The position numbers were made by a program, and so were the translations under genes. A stretch of DNA of 44,521 nucleotides. Origin: an uncultured Collinsella sp. (GTDB lineage Bacteria; Actinomycetota; Coriobacteriia; Coriobacteriales; Coriobacteriaceae). The DNA is taken from NCBI GenBank assembly GCA_958354105.1, contig CATWVA010000017.1, positions 1-44,521 of the forward strand, written 5' to 3'. Below, piece after piece: positions 36,393-44,258 of this stretch. Position 1 is the stretch's first letter. Each line of letters begins with the position of its first letter. The notes below the pieces were generated by a model that had not been told where the DNA came from, ran no database searches, and was given only the letters and a program-made list of their open reading frames with translations.

Positions 36393-39293
36393 TTACGACA
36401 GCTTGACAATCGGTGCAAAGCCCTTCATGAGCTTTTTGGTCTGGCCGGTCTTTTCGAATTGAACCTCGATCATGTCTCCGGCGACCGAGATCACGGTACC
36501 CGTGCCAAAGGTCTTGTGACTCACGGTATCGCCCGCGGCAAAGTCCTGCGACGCGCTCGCGCGATCGACCTTGCGCTCCACCGTCGGCGACACCTTGGAC
36601 GACGGCTTTTTGGCTCGCGGCGCGCCCGAGCCAAAGGTCGAGGCAACGCGGCCGGCGTCAGGCGAAACCCCACGATGGCGCTCAGTCCCATAGCTGCTGC
36701 CGCCAAAGAAGTCGTCAAAGCTCGACCCGCCGCGCGAGCCGGAGCCGCCGGTCGAGCGCGTATGCGAACCGAACACCTTGCCGCCATACATATCCGAGCC
36801 CATGCCCGAGCCAAAGGTGCCGTGACGGTCGCCGCGCTTCTCCCAGCCCGTGCCCTCAAAACCGGCAGAACCGATACCGCTAAACTCGATATCCTCAAAC
36901 GGAATCTCGTTGAGGAAGCGCGAGCGCGGGTTGGCAGAAGTCGAGCCGTAGGTGCGGCGCGTGGCCGCATAGGTCAGAAACAGGCGCTTACGGGCGCGCG
37001 TGATGGCAACGTAGGCCAGGCGACGTTCCTCCTCGAGCTTGCCCGGATCATCGCTGCCGCCAAAGTCGTGCACGTGCGGGAAGATGCCCTCCTCCATGCC
37101 GGCCACGAACACCGCCGGGAACTCCAGGCCCTTGGCGGAGTGGATGGTCATCATGGTAATGGCATGCGTCTCGCCGGCCAGGGAATCCAAGTCGGAGCGC
37201 AGGGCCAGCCACTCCATGAGTGCCGGCAGCGCCTTACAGGTGAGCGGACCGTAGGTGCGCTCGATCTCGTCGGCATGCACGGCGCCCGCCGGTAGCTCTG
37301 TTGGCACGGCATACGCGTTGCCCGCGATGGCGGCGGCCAGGGCATCCTGCGGCGAGAGCGCCGGGGCGGCTAGGCTATCGAGCGGATTGGAGCCCGCGGC
37401 GTCACGAGCGCCGACAAGTGCCTCAAACGAGGATGCCGGAGCGGACGGTCCCGGCTCGGGCGCAGGCGCGCTCACCACGACGGGCTCGGGCTCGGCGCCG
37501 GCAGGCACATCGGCAACACCGGCCGCGCGCAGCTCTTCCAAGCTCTCGAGCGTACCCTCGATATCCTCGTGCGTCTCCTCAAATTCGGCGGCGACGCCCA
37601 GGAATTCCTGGATGTTCTCGGCGCGGCTCTCGGACTCCATGGTGCCCTCGGCGCGAAACGCCTGCAGCAGGCCCGTCTTATCGACAATCATCTCGACGAC
37701 GTCCTTGAGCTCGCCGTCCATGCGGCGGCCCTCGCGCACCAGCGCCACAAAACTCGACAGGCCGTTGCGCACCTTGGCACTAAACTTGCCCGTCTCGGCT
37801 GTTGCGATCTCGCAGGCCTGGAAGAACGAGCAGCGGTTGCCGCGCGCCAGCTGCTCGATCTTTTGGATCGAGGTGGAGCCGATGCCGCGGCGCGGCGTGT
37901 TGATGACGCGCTTGACGCTCATCTCGTCGGCCGGGTTCACGATCATCTTGAGGTAGGCCATGACATCGCGGATCTCGGCGCGGCCGAAGAATCGCGTGCC
38001 GCCGACGATCTTGTAGGGCACGCCCGCGCGCAGGAACATATCTTCGAGGATACGCGACTGGGCGTTGGTGCGGTAGAACACGGCGATATCGTCGTAGCTC
38101 GTACCCTTGGCATGCAGCTTCTCGATCTCGCCGGCAATCCAGCGACCCTCGTCGCGCTCGTCGCTTGCCTGGAAAGCCTGAATCTTCTCGCCATCGCCCT
38201 CGGCCGTAAACAGGCGCTTGTCCTTGCGCTGCGAGTTGTGACGCACCACGGCATTGGCGGCGCTCAGGATGTGACCCGTGGAGCGATAGTTCTGCTCCAA
38301 CTTGACGGTCTTGCAGTTTTTAAAGTCCTGCTCAAAGTCCAGGATATTGGTGATGTCGGCGCCACGCCAGCTATAAATGGACTGGTCGTCGTCGCCCACG
38401 ACCATAAGGTTTTGGTACTTGGCGGCCAGCAGGTTGGCGATCTCGTACTGGACGTGGTTGGTGTCCTGATACTCGTCGACGCTAATGTAGCGGAAGCGCT
38501 CCTGGTACTTATCGAGCACCTCGGGGCGGGTGCGCAGCAGCTCGAGCGTGCGCACGAGCAGGTCGTCGAAGTCCATCGCGTTGGCGGCGCGCAGGCGGCG
38601 CTCCAGCTCCAAGTAGACCTGCGCGGCCTTTTTGTCATTGGGGCTGTCAGCGGATTTGAGCATGTCCTCGGGCCCGATCATGGCGTTTTTGGCCGAGCTG
38701 ATCTTGCTGCGGATCATGTTGATGGGGAACTGCTTTTGCTCAACGCCGAGCGCCTGCATAATGTCGCGCACCATGCGCTTTGAGTCGTCGTCATCGTAGA
38801 TGGTGAACTGACCGGTATAGCCCAGCAGGTCGGCGTCCTCGCGCAGCATGCGCACGCACATGGCATGGAAGGTGCACACCCACATGCCACGAGTGCCGCT
38901 GGGGATGAGTGCCGCCAGACGCTCGCGCATCTCGGCAGCGGCCTTGTTGGTAAACGTGATGGCAAGAACCTGCCAAGGCTTAACGCCCAGGTCGCCGAGC
39001 ATATGAGCGATGCGGAAGGTCAGGACGCGGGTCTTGCCCGAGCCAGCACCGGCAAGGACCAGCAGCGGGCCCTCGGTGGTCAGGACCGCCTCGCGCTGGG
39101 CGGGGTTAAGGCTATCGATATCGACGAGCGGCTTGGCGGGCTTGGGCGCCGGCGCGGGAGCGTCGTAGATGTCGAGCGGAACGAGCTCGGGCTCCGGCGC
39201 AGCGGGGGCGGTGTATGCATCGAGCGGCACGGGTTCCGGCGCGGGCGGCACGGGCGCGGCAGTGTTCTTTTCCCAGGGCAGGGGCTGGGTCAT
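36393..39293 (-). CDS. pcrA: UvrD/PcrA-type superfamily 1 DNA helicase with extra insertion
   Basis: 966 residues from ATG 39293 (GAGGAG upstream). Motifs: Q motif LNPAQREAV, Walker A AGAGSGKTRVL (81-91), TFTNKAAAEM, Walker B VDEYQDTN (272-279), QSIYSWRGA (motif III), LEQNYRS (motif IV) and MTIHSAKGLEFPAVFVAGMEEGIFPH (motif V region), VAITRARKRLFLT (motif VI). The C-terminal AAGDTVSHKTFGTGTVISV is the RNA-polymerase-binding Tudor-like end of PcrA. Unusual: an Ala/Pro-rich repeat at the N-terminus (VPLDAYTAPAAPEPELVPLDIY) and about 105 extra residues (roughly 586-690) before motif V. Repairs DNA and displaces proteins or stalled polymerase. Confidence 0.93.
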   Translation of the reverse strand: MTQPLPWEKNTAAPVPPAPEPVPLDAYTAPAAPEPELVPLDIYDAPAPAPKPAKPLVDIDSLNPAQREAVLTTEGPLLVLAGAGSGKTRVLTFRIAHMLGDLGVKPWQVLAITFTNKAAAEMRERLAALIPSGTRGMWVCTFHAMCVRMLREDADLLGYTGQFTIYDDDDSKRMVRDIMQALGVEQKQFPINMIRSKISSAKNAMIGPEDMLKSADSPNDKKAAQVYLELERRLRAANAMDFDDLLVRTLELLRTRPEVLDKYQERFRYISVDEYQDTNHVQYEIANLLAAKYQNLMVVGDDDQSIYSWRGADITNILDFEQDFKNCKTVKLEQNYRSTGHILSAANAVVRHNSQRKDKRLFTAEGDGEKIQAFQASDERDEGRWIAGEIEKLHAKGTSYDDIAVFYRTNAQSRILEDMFLRAGVPYKIVGGTRFFGRAEIRDVMAYLKMIVNPADEMSVKRVINTPRRGIGSTSIQKIEQLARGNRCSFFQACEIATAETGKFSAKVRNGLSSFVALVREGRRMDGELKDVVEMIVDKTGLLQAFRAEGTMESESRAENIQEFLGVAAEFEETHEDIEGTLESLEELRAAGVADVPAGAEPEPVVVSAPAPEPGPSAPASSFEALVGARDAAGSNPLDSLAAPALSPQDALAAAIAGNAYAVPTELPAGAVHADEIERTYGPLTCKALPALMEWLALRSDLDSLAGETHAITMMTIHSAKGLEFPAVFVAGMEEGIFPHVHDFGGSDDPGKLEEERRLAYVAITRARKRLFLTYAATRRTYGSTSANPRSRFLNEIPFEDIEFSGIGSAGFEGTGWEKRGDRHGTFGSGMGSDMYGGKVFGSHTRSTGGSGSRGGSSFDDFFGGSSYGTERHRGVSPDAGRVASTFGSGAPRAKKPSSKVSPTVERKVDRASASQDFAAGDTVSHKTFGTGTVISVAGDMIEVQFEKTGQTKKLMKGFAPIVKLS

Positions 39294-39354
39294 GGGCGAC
39301 TCCTCATCTGACGGACGGCGCGCCTGCGGGCAGCGCCATAGTTTGAGCCGTACC

Positions 39355-39385
39355 AGTATACCGAGCCGCGCGGACACCGACGCAA
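39355..39385 (-). promoter_or_regulatory. Possible promoter of pcrA
   Basis: On the minus strand TTGCGT (39385-39380), 19-base spacer and TATACT (39360-39355), about 62 bases before the ATG. The spacing is at the long end, so confidence is low. Confidence 0.35.
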
Positions 39386-39432
39386 ATCACACCACGACTC
39401 CGTGCGCCACCATCGGACCCACCCCATCGCCC

Positions 39433-39475
39433 AAAAAAGAGGGCAGCATAGACCTTTTGGTCATGCCACCCTCTT
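39433..39475 (-). terminator. Intrinsic terminator of uppP
   Basis: AAAGAGGG (39436-39443) pairs with CCCTCTTT (39468-39475), and inside GCAT-GACC/GGTCATGC continue the stem around a TTTT loop. On the minus strand it is followed by six T. It lies 46 bases after the uppP stop. Confidence 0.85.
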
Positions 39476-39520
39476 TGAATGACAAGCTGTCGCTCTGGCC
39501 GCCGCGCAGCGTCGACTAAG

Positions 39521-40501
39521 TTAGAGGCCGAGCATGGGCTCCAGAACGAAGAAGTATGCGAGCACTACGATGCCCAGGATGATGCGGTAAACACCGAAGC
39601 ACTTAAAGTCGTGACGGCGGACGAAGCCCATGAGCCACTTGATGGCGATGAGCGAAACCACAAAGGCAACAACGCAGCCAACGCCCAAGATGGCGATCTC
39701 GTTGGTGCCGAACGTGCCGCCCTTGATGAAGTACTTGACCAGCTTGAGCGCACTCGCGCCAAACATGACAGGAATGGCCAGGAAGAACGTGAACTTAGAC
39801 GCCACCGAGCGCGTGCAGCCCAAAAGCAGGCCGCCGATGATGGTAGAACCGGAGCGAGACGTACCAGGCACCAGCGAAAGCACCTGGAAGCAGCCGATAC
39901 CCAGCGCAGTCTTCCAGCTGAGGTCCTCGAGCGTGGCGATGGAACCAAAGTCCAGGTTCTCGTCATCGTCCTCATCCTCAGCGGTAGCCGTGGCGGGCGC
40001 CGCAAAGTGCGCACCGGCGGGACGTCCACCCGACACCACAGCACGCGAACCAAACGAACCGGCAACGGCCATTTCCTCGCGCTTGCTCGCGCGCCAGTTC
40101 TCGATCACGATAAACAGCACGCCGTACACGATGAGCGCCAGCGCCACGACGGGAGCATTGTAGAAATGCTCCTCCATCCAGTCGTTGAGCGGCAGGCCGA
40201 TCGCCGCCGCAGGAATGCAACCGAGCACAATCTTGCCCCACAGCACCCAGGTGTCGCGACGGCCCTCCTTGCCCTTGCTAGGCGAGAACGGGTTGAGCTC
40301 GTGGAAAAACAGCACGCAGACGGCCAGAATGGCGCCGAGCTGAATCACGACCAGGAACATATTCCAGAACGTCTCGCTCACGTTCATCTTGACGAACTCG
40401 TCCACCAAGATCATGTGGCCCGTCGACGAAACGGGCAGCCATTCGGTGATGCCCTCGACCAGGCCCATGAAGGCAGATTTTAGAAGCTCGATAATATCCA
40501 A
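39521..40501 (-). CDS. uppP: Undecaprenyl-diphosphate phosphatase UppP/BacA
   Basis: 326 residues from TTG 40501, chosen because GAGGGGG precedes it and LDIIELLKSAFMGLVEG matches the family start. Membrane enzyme dephosphorylating undecaprenyl diphosphate so the carrier can be reused in cell-wall synthesis; overexpression in relatives gives bacitracin resistance. Motifs EGITEWLPVSSTGH and LVPGTSRSGSTIIGGL hold the catalytic residues. An extra loop of about 50 residues, Ala/Gly-rich then acidic (ATATAEDEDDDENLDFG), sits between helices ahead of TLEDLSWKTALGIG, making the protein longer than the usual ~270-280. Confidence 0.93.
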   Translation of the reverse strand: MDIIELLKSAFMGLVEGITEWLPVSSTGHMILVDEFVKMNVSETFWNMFLVVIQLGAILAVCVLFFHELNPFSPSKGKEGRRDTWVLWGKIVLGCIPAAAIGLPLNDWMEEHFYNAPVVALALIVYGVLFIVIENWRASKREEMAVAGSFGSRAVVSGGRPAGAHFAAPATATAEDEDDDENLDFGSIATLEDLSWKTALGIGCFQVLSLVPGTSRSGSTIIGGLLLGCTRSVASKFTFFLAIPVMFGASALKLVKYFIKGGTFGTNEIAILGVGCVVAFVVSLIAIKWLMGFVRRHDFKCFGVYRIILGIVVLAYFFVLEPMLGL

Positions 40502-40654
40502 AGGGACCCCCTCGTTAGACACCCGCCGGTAGATGTTCTGCGGACGATGCGGGCGATGTCCCATTATCAACCGTTGGCGGTGCGACCGCGCCTACCCTTA
40601 CCAAAAAACTCGCCCGTTCACAGAATTGCGAGCAGTTAAACCGAAATCCTTGGG

Positions 40655-40660
40655 TATAAC
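40655..40660 (+). promoter_or_regulatory. Possible -10 of the universal stress protein gene
   Basis: TATAAC at 40655-40660 in the context TTGGGTATAAC, like the GGGTATAAT upstream of the zinc-ribbon gene. About 90 bases before the ATG; no clear -35. Confidence 0.35.
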
Positions 40661-40750
40661 TGCAACAAGATAAAGTGTCCGGCGGTCAACGCACCCGCGC
40701 CCGCCCGACGCACGAGCCCCGCGCCCGTGCGATAGACCAAGGAGGAAACC

Positions 40751-41188
40751 ATGAACGAGGGCTACACCAAGGTATTTGTTTCACTCGACGGTACTGAGCA
40801 GCAGGATTTTGTGCTCGCACGCGCCATCAAAGTCGCCGCGAACAACGGCGCTAAGCTGATCATCGGCCACGTCATCGATTCCACGGCACTCGAGAGCGCC
40901 GGCTCCTATCCGGTCGACCTGGTCAACGGCCTAGAGGAGGCATTTAAGAACTCCATCGCCAAGCAGCTCGAAGAGGCCAAGGCCAATCCCGACATTCCCG
41001 AGGTCGAGGTCATGATTCGCGCCGGCCGCATTCGCGAGACGCTCAAGGACGAGATGCTCGACGTGGTCAAGCCCGACCTGGTGCTCTGCGGCGCCCGCGG
41101 CCTGTCCTCGATCAAGTATGCGCTACTGGGTTCAATTTCGACGTTCCTGCTGCGCAATACGGACTGCGACATTTTGGTTGTGAAGTAG
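40751..41188 (+). CDS. Universal stress protein, UspA family
   Basis: 145 residues, single Usp domain: KVFVSLDGTEQQDFVLARAIKVAANNGAKLIIGHVID at the N-terminus, and the ATP-binding pattern G-x2-G-x9-G-S as GARGLSSIKYALLGSIST followed by NTDCDILVVK at the C-terminus. It therefore belongs to the nucleotide-binding subgroup. ATG 40751 after AAGGAGG. Single gene between uppP (divergent) and the histidine kinase gene (convergent). Such proteins help survival in starvation or stress; the precise role is unknown. Confidence 0.94.
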   Translation: MNEGYTKVFVSLDGTEQQDFVLARAIKVAANNGAKLIIGHVIDSTALESAGSYPVDLVNGLEEAFKNSIAKQLEEAKANPDIPEVEVMIRAGRIRETLKDEMLDVVKPDLVLCGARGLSSIKYALLGSISTFLLRNTDCDILVVK

Positions 41189-41201
41189 CGTTGCTCCCAC
41201 C

Positions 41202-41294
41202 GGCCGCGGGGCCTGCGGGGTTTCCACGGGCACGTCCTCGCCGCGTTGCGGCTGCGGGATGTGCCCTTAGGAAACCCCTCCCGGCCTCGCGGCC
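41202..41294. repeat. Long nested hairpin element
   Basis: Outer GGCCGCGGGGCC (41202-41213) with GGCCTCGCGGCC (41283-41294), 11 of 12 paired; then GGGGTTTCC (41217-41225) with GGAAACCCC (41270-41278) perfect; then GGGCAC (41228-41233) with GTGCCC (41261-41266). It stretches over nearly the whole segment, starting 13 bases after the uspA-like stop. It may be a REP-type element or transcript-end structure. Confidence 0.75.
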
Positions 41295-41335
41295 TTCGCG
41301 GCCTTACTTCAGCGAGTTGGCTGATAAAAGATGGC

Positions 41336-41364
41336 GTGCCGCCCCGTTTGGGGCGGCACGTTTT
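41336..41364 (+). terminator. Intrinsic terminator
   Basis: GTGCCGCCCC pairs with GGGGCGGCAC across the loop GTTT, followed by GTTTTGTTTG on the plus strand. It is the likely end of the universal stress protein transcript. Confidence 0.85.
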
Positions 41365-41416
41365 GTTTGGGCTGCACGTTTTTGTTTTGGGAGATCCATT
41401 TGAGCCTCATAGTTAT

Positions 41417-41474
41417 GTTCACGTTCGGGAACATAACGCCAGTTGCCTTAGTCAAGTTCACGTTCGGGAACATA
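41417..41474. repeat. Tandem pair of 19-base repeats
   Basis: GTTCACGTTCGGGAACATA occurs at 41417-41435 and again at 41456-41474, 39 bases apart (start to start). Each is a short palindrome (GTTC...GAAC), and the first extends to TATGTTC...GAACATA. It lies near the end of the histidine kinase gene. A binding-site pair is possible. Confidence 0.8.
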
Positions 41475-41500
41475 GCCGTCCGCACCGCAAGACGGCCCGG

Positions 41501-42544
41501 CTACTCAAAGTATTGGAACTTGTTCGTTGAGAAGGAAAACGTTACGACAAAGCCTTCGCCGGAGTCGGATGCTGCGGTGACGTCGATGCCCATCTTGGAG
41601 CACAGACGCGCCACCAGGTAGAGGCCGATGCCCGTTGCGCGCTTGGTGGTGCGGCCGTTGTCGCCGGTAAAACCTTTCTCGAACACGCGCGGCAGGTCGG
41701 CCGCGCTCACGCCGCAGCCGTTGTCCGCGACGGTAAGCTCGATGCGTTCGCTCGCCAGGCCCTCGTCCAGCAACGCGCCCGAAAACACGATCTTTGCGCC
41801 GTCCTCGCGCGCATATTTGATGCTGTTCTGAATAAGCTGGCCTAGAATAAACTCGAGCCACTTCTCGTCGGTAAAGACCTCAAAGTCGAGGTTCTCGCAC
41901 ACCGGAGCCACGTGCGCCGCGATAAGCTCGCGCGCGTTGGCTTTAATCGCGCCCGTCACCAAGGTCTTGAGATTCCAGCGACGAATCAGGTAGTCGCGCT
42001 CCACGACTTCCGAGCGCGCGTAGTACAGTGCCTGGTCGATATAGCGCTCCACGCGAGCCAGCTCGCGACCCAGGTCATCCACACGCGACAGGTCGTCTTC
42101 GCTGCCATCCAGGTTTTCCAAAATCAGATGGGCCGCCGCCAGGGGCAGCTTGGCCTCGTGGACCCAGCTCTCGATATAGTCGCGATAGTCATCGGTCTGA
42201 CGCCGGCCTTCGGCAACCTCGTCGCATGCCGCCTTGCCCACCCGGCGCAAGACCTCGTACTCGAGCTCGCCCTCGGCATAGGTCGGGCATTGCACCATCT
42301 CCTGGACCCATGCGGGACTCTCGAGCTCCTCTGCCGCGCGCTCCAACTGACGCAGAAAACGGCGACGGCGAGCGTACTCGATCACGATGCCGAGCATACC
42401 GAAGATAAAGGACACGCCAACCGCCACGACCACGATAGAAACGGGTGCGCCGGCGACCGTCAGCACAAAGCAGCTCAGCGGCACGCCGCACGTCCACACG
42501 GCGACGGGAAGCAGTGCATCTTTAAAGAACTTGCCAAACGACAT
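41501..42544 (-). CDS. Sensor histidine kinase, intramembrane-sensing (BceS-like) type
   Basis: 347 residues. Two N-terminal membrane helices (about 10-32 and 34-55) with almost no extracellular loop, followed by a dimerisation region with phosphoacceptor His in YIESWVHEAKLPLAAAHLILENL. The ATP domain has N box QLIQNSIKYAR, G1 VADNGCGV and G2 TGIGLYLVARL. This arrangement, and the WVHExKxP motif, fit kinases that sense through a partner transporter, as in BceS. No BceAB-type ABC transporter is next to it. Start 42544 behind AGGGGCCGGCT, 9 bases after the response regulator. Confidence 0.9.
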   Translation of the reverse strand: MSFGKFFKDALLPVAVWTCGVPLSCFVLTVAGAPVSIVVVAVGVSFIFGMLGIVIEYARRRRFLRQLERAAEELESPAWVQEMVQCPTYAEGELEYEVLRRVGKAACDEVAEGRRQTDDYRDYIESWVHEAKLPLAAAHLILENLDGSEDDLSRVDDLGRELARVERYIDQALYYARSEVVERDYLIRRWNLKTLVTGAIKANARELIAAHVAPVCENLDFEVFTDEKWLEFILGQLIQNSIKYAREDGAKIVFSGALLDEGLASERIELTVADNGCGVSAADLPRVFEKGFTGDNGRTTKRATGIGLYLVARLCSKMGIDVTAASDSGEGFVVTFSFSTNKFQYFE

Positions 42545-42553
42545 AGCCGGCCC

Positions 42554-43225
42554 CTAGACCGAATAGCCTTGGCCGCGATGCGTCGTCAAATACCCCTTGA
42601 TGCCGATTTTTTCGAGCGTGGTGCGCAGGCGGTTGATGTTGACGGTGAGCGTATTGTCGTCCACGAAGGCGTCGGAGTCCCACAGGTTCTGCATGATGGC
42701 CGAGCGCGAAACGATCTTGCCCGCGCGGCTCAGAAGCAGCGAGAGGATACGCAGCTCGTTTTTGGTGAGCTCGGTGCTAGTGCCGGTTTGCGTGTTGGTG
42801 ACCATGGAGCGGGCGAGGTCGAGCTCCAGCCCCTTGTGGACGAGCGTGCTGCGCTCGCCCGCCGCCGCGGTGCGACGCAGCAAGGCATTGATGCGCGCCA
42901 CGAGCACGCGTGCGCTATAGGGCTTGGGAACGAAGTCGTCCGCGCCGAGCGTCATGGCCATGACCTCGTCGATCTCGGTCGTGCGCGACGTGAGGACGAT
43001 GATGGGGACCTCGGATTCGCGGCGAACCTCGTGGCAGATATGCTGGCCGTCCTTGACGGGAAGCGTGAGGTCGAGCAGCACCAGGTCGGGCGCGGCGGCG
43101 AGAATATCGCGCGAGACATGCTCGAACGATTCGCAGGCCTCGATTTCAAACCCGGCGCGGGCAAGGATGTCGACAAGCTCACGACGAATGGGCTCGTCGT
43201 CCTCAACGATATAGATTAGCGCCAT
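42554..43225 (-). CDS. OmpR-family response regulator
   Basis: 223 residues from ATG 43225. Receiver domain: MALIYIVEDDEPIRREL (acidic pocket DDE), phosphoacceptor Asp in LVLLDLTLPVKDG, Thr/Ser in VLTSR and Lys in VPKPY. The C-terminal winged helix LTKNELRILSLLLSRAGKIVSRSAIMQNLWDSDAFVDDNTLTVNINRLRTTLEKIG is of the BceR-like subgroup. First gene of the pair with the histidine kinase, 9 bases apart. It likely controls genes for response to envelope stress or peptide antibiotics elsewhere. Confidence 0.93.
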   Translation of the reverse strand: MALIYIVEDDEPIRRELVDILARAGFEIEACESFEHVSRDILAAAPDLVLLDLTLPVKDGQHICHEVRRESEVPIIVLTSRTTEIDEVMAMTLGADDFVPKPYSARVLVARINALLRRTAAAGERSTLVHKGLELDLARSMVTNTQTGTSTELTKNELRILSLLLSRAGKIVSRSAIMQNLWDSDAFVDDNTLTVNINRLRTTLEKIGIKGYLTTHRGQGYSV

Positions 43226-43368
43226 GGATTCCGCTCCCCTCTTGATTGTCTTGCCACCATTATGGCTGCGAAACTGCAGGTGCGCGCCACGCACGTCGCC
43301 AAGGTGACAGAACTGTTCGCGAGCGGGGGCGTTTTGTCCGCCTCGCACTCGCAGCGGTGGCGGGAACC

Positions 43369-43407
43369 AAAATGATTCTTTAATCCCCGTCCCAGAATAA
43401 TCATTTA
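43369..43407 (-). terminator. REP-like hairpin/terminator after the unknown gene
   Basis: On the minus strand AAATGATTATTCT pairs with AGAATCATTTT across GGGACGGGGATTAA, the arms overlapping the stop codon at 43405-43407. The loop again contains GGGAC. It lies between this gene and the response regulator. Confidence 0.6.
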
Positions 43408-44112
43408 GCGGCGGGCGCGAAGCTTTTCGTAGCCGTCGGCAAAGAAGGCGACCGTCGCGGCATCAGACTCGGCGGCGTCGGCGTCGGTGGCAGGCACCAC
43501 GCCGTGCTCGTCGCTTACCAGGAACAAGGCGCCCTTGAGCTGTGCGGGAATGTCCACGCGCGTGACCGGGATGCCCTTGGTCTGGGCCAGCTGCTCTATG
43601 AGCGTCGCCGTGCCACACAGGCACTCGTCCGCCGGCGCCACAAAGGCCAGCTCGCCGTTGTTGACGGCAGCGAGCAGCTCGGGCGCCACGCCGGTTTCGT
43701 CGGCCTCGGAGCGGGCCTCGGCGGAGCGGGCACGCAGCGCCTTGGCCGAAGTATCGGCCAGCGGCTCGTACTCACCCACCGTCATGGCGGCATTGCCGTT
43801 AACGTCGATCACCAGCATGAGCACGCCGTCGTGCGCGGTGTAATCGCCCTCGGCAAGCGACCACTCAACGTGCTGCTTGGCCCAGCTGAGCATGTTATGG
43901 GTAAGCGGCTCGCCCTGCACCAAGCGCTCGGACAGCGCGCGAATGTGACGGTTGAGCATGGGCACCTTTTTGTTGGACATGCGCCAACGGCAGATAAGCG
44001 CGGGCTTGTCGAGCGTAAACTTCTCGACCGCCTCCTGATTGGCGCAAAAGTCCTCGTACGCACGCCGGTCCTCGGCATTGCCAAACAGCTCTGCATCATC
44101 AATCTGGGGCAT
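43405..44112 (-). CDS. Protein of unknown function
   Basis: 235 residues from ATG 44112 (GAAAGG seven bases upstream). An alternative ATG at 44136 with GAGG would add 8 residues; a possible -10 TATAAG lies at 44150-44145. Soluble, mixed alpha/beta: MPQIDDAELFGNAEDRRAYEDFCANQEAVEKF, a basic RWRMSNKKVPMLNRHIRALSERL, and a C-terminal half with VAPADECLCGTATLIEQLAQTKGIPVTRVDIPAQLKGALFLVSDEHGVVP. I do not recognise a family and see no signal peptide or membrane helix. It stands alone between purH and the two-component pair. Confidence 0.7.
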   Translation of the reverse strand: MPQIDDAELFGNAEDRRAYEDFCANQEAVEKFTLDKPALICRWRMSNKKVPMLNRHIRALSERLVQGEPLTHNMLSWAKQHVEWSLAEGDYTAHDGVLMLVIDVNGNAAMTVGEYEPLADTSAKALRARSAEARSEADETGVAPELLAAVNNGELAFVAPADECLCGTATLIEQLAQTKGIPVTRVDIPAQLKGALFLVSDEHGVVPATDADAAESDAATVAFFADGYEKLRARR

Positions 44113-44153
44113 GGTCATACCTTTCGTGTTAGTCATTCCGTCCTCTTATACCA

Positions 44154-44188
44154 AAAAGACGGCCCTCCAAACGGAGCGGCCGTCTTTT
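44154..44188. terminator. Bidirectional terminator
   Basis: AAAAGACGGCC (44154-44164) pairs with GGCCGTCTTTT (44178-44188), T-rich on both strands. It ends the purH transcript just before the promoter of the unknown gene. Confidence 0.88.
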
Positions 44189-44228
44189 GCAGAGATTATT
44201 TTGACGATATGGTCAGGCGACCGATCAA

Positions 44229-44258
44229 CTTAATGGGATAGAACAACATCCCATTAAG
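44229..44258. repeat. Hairpin CTTAATGGGAT
   Basis: CTTAATGGGAT (44229-44239) pairs perfectly with ATCCCATTAAG (44248-44258), loop of 8. It directly abuts the long hairpin that follows the purH stop. No T-run. Confidence 0.6.

Larger units (their letters stand above)
41189..41500. other. Intergenic region with long hairpin, terminator and tandem repeat
   Basis: 312 bases between the convergent uspA-like and histidine kinase genes. It contains the 93-base hairpin at 41202-41294, the terminator near 41336-41363 and two copies of a 19-base repeat at 41417-41435 and 41456-41474. No gene is seen. Confidence 0.65.
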
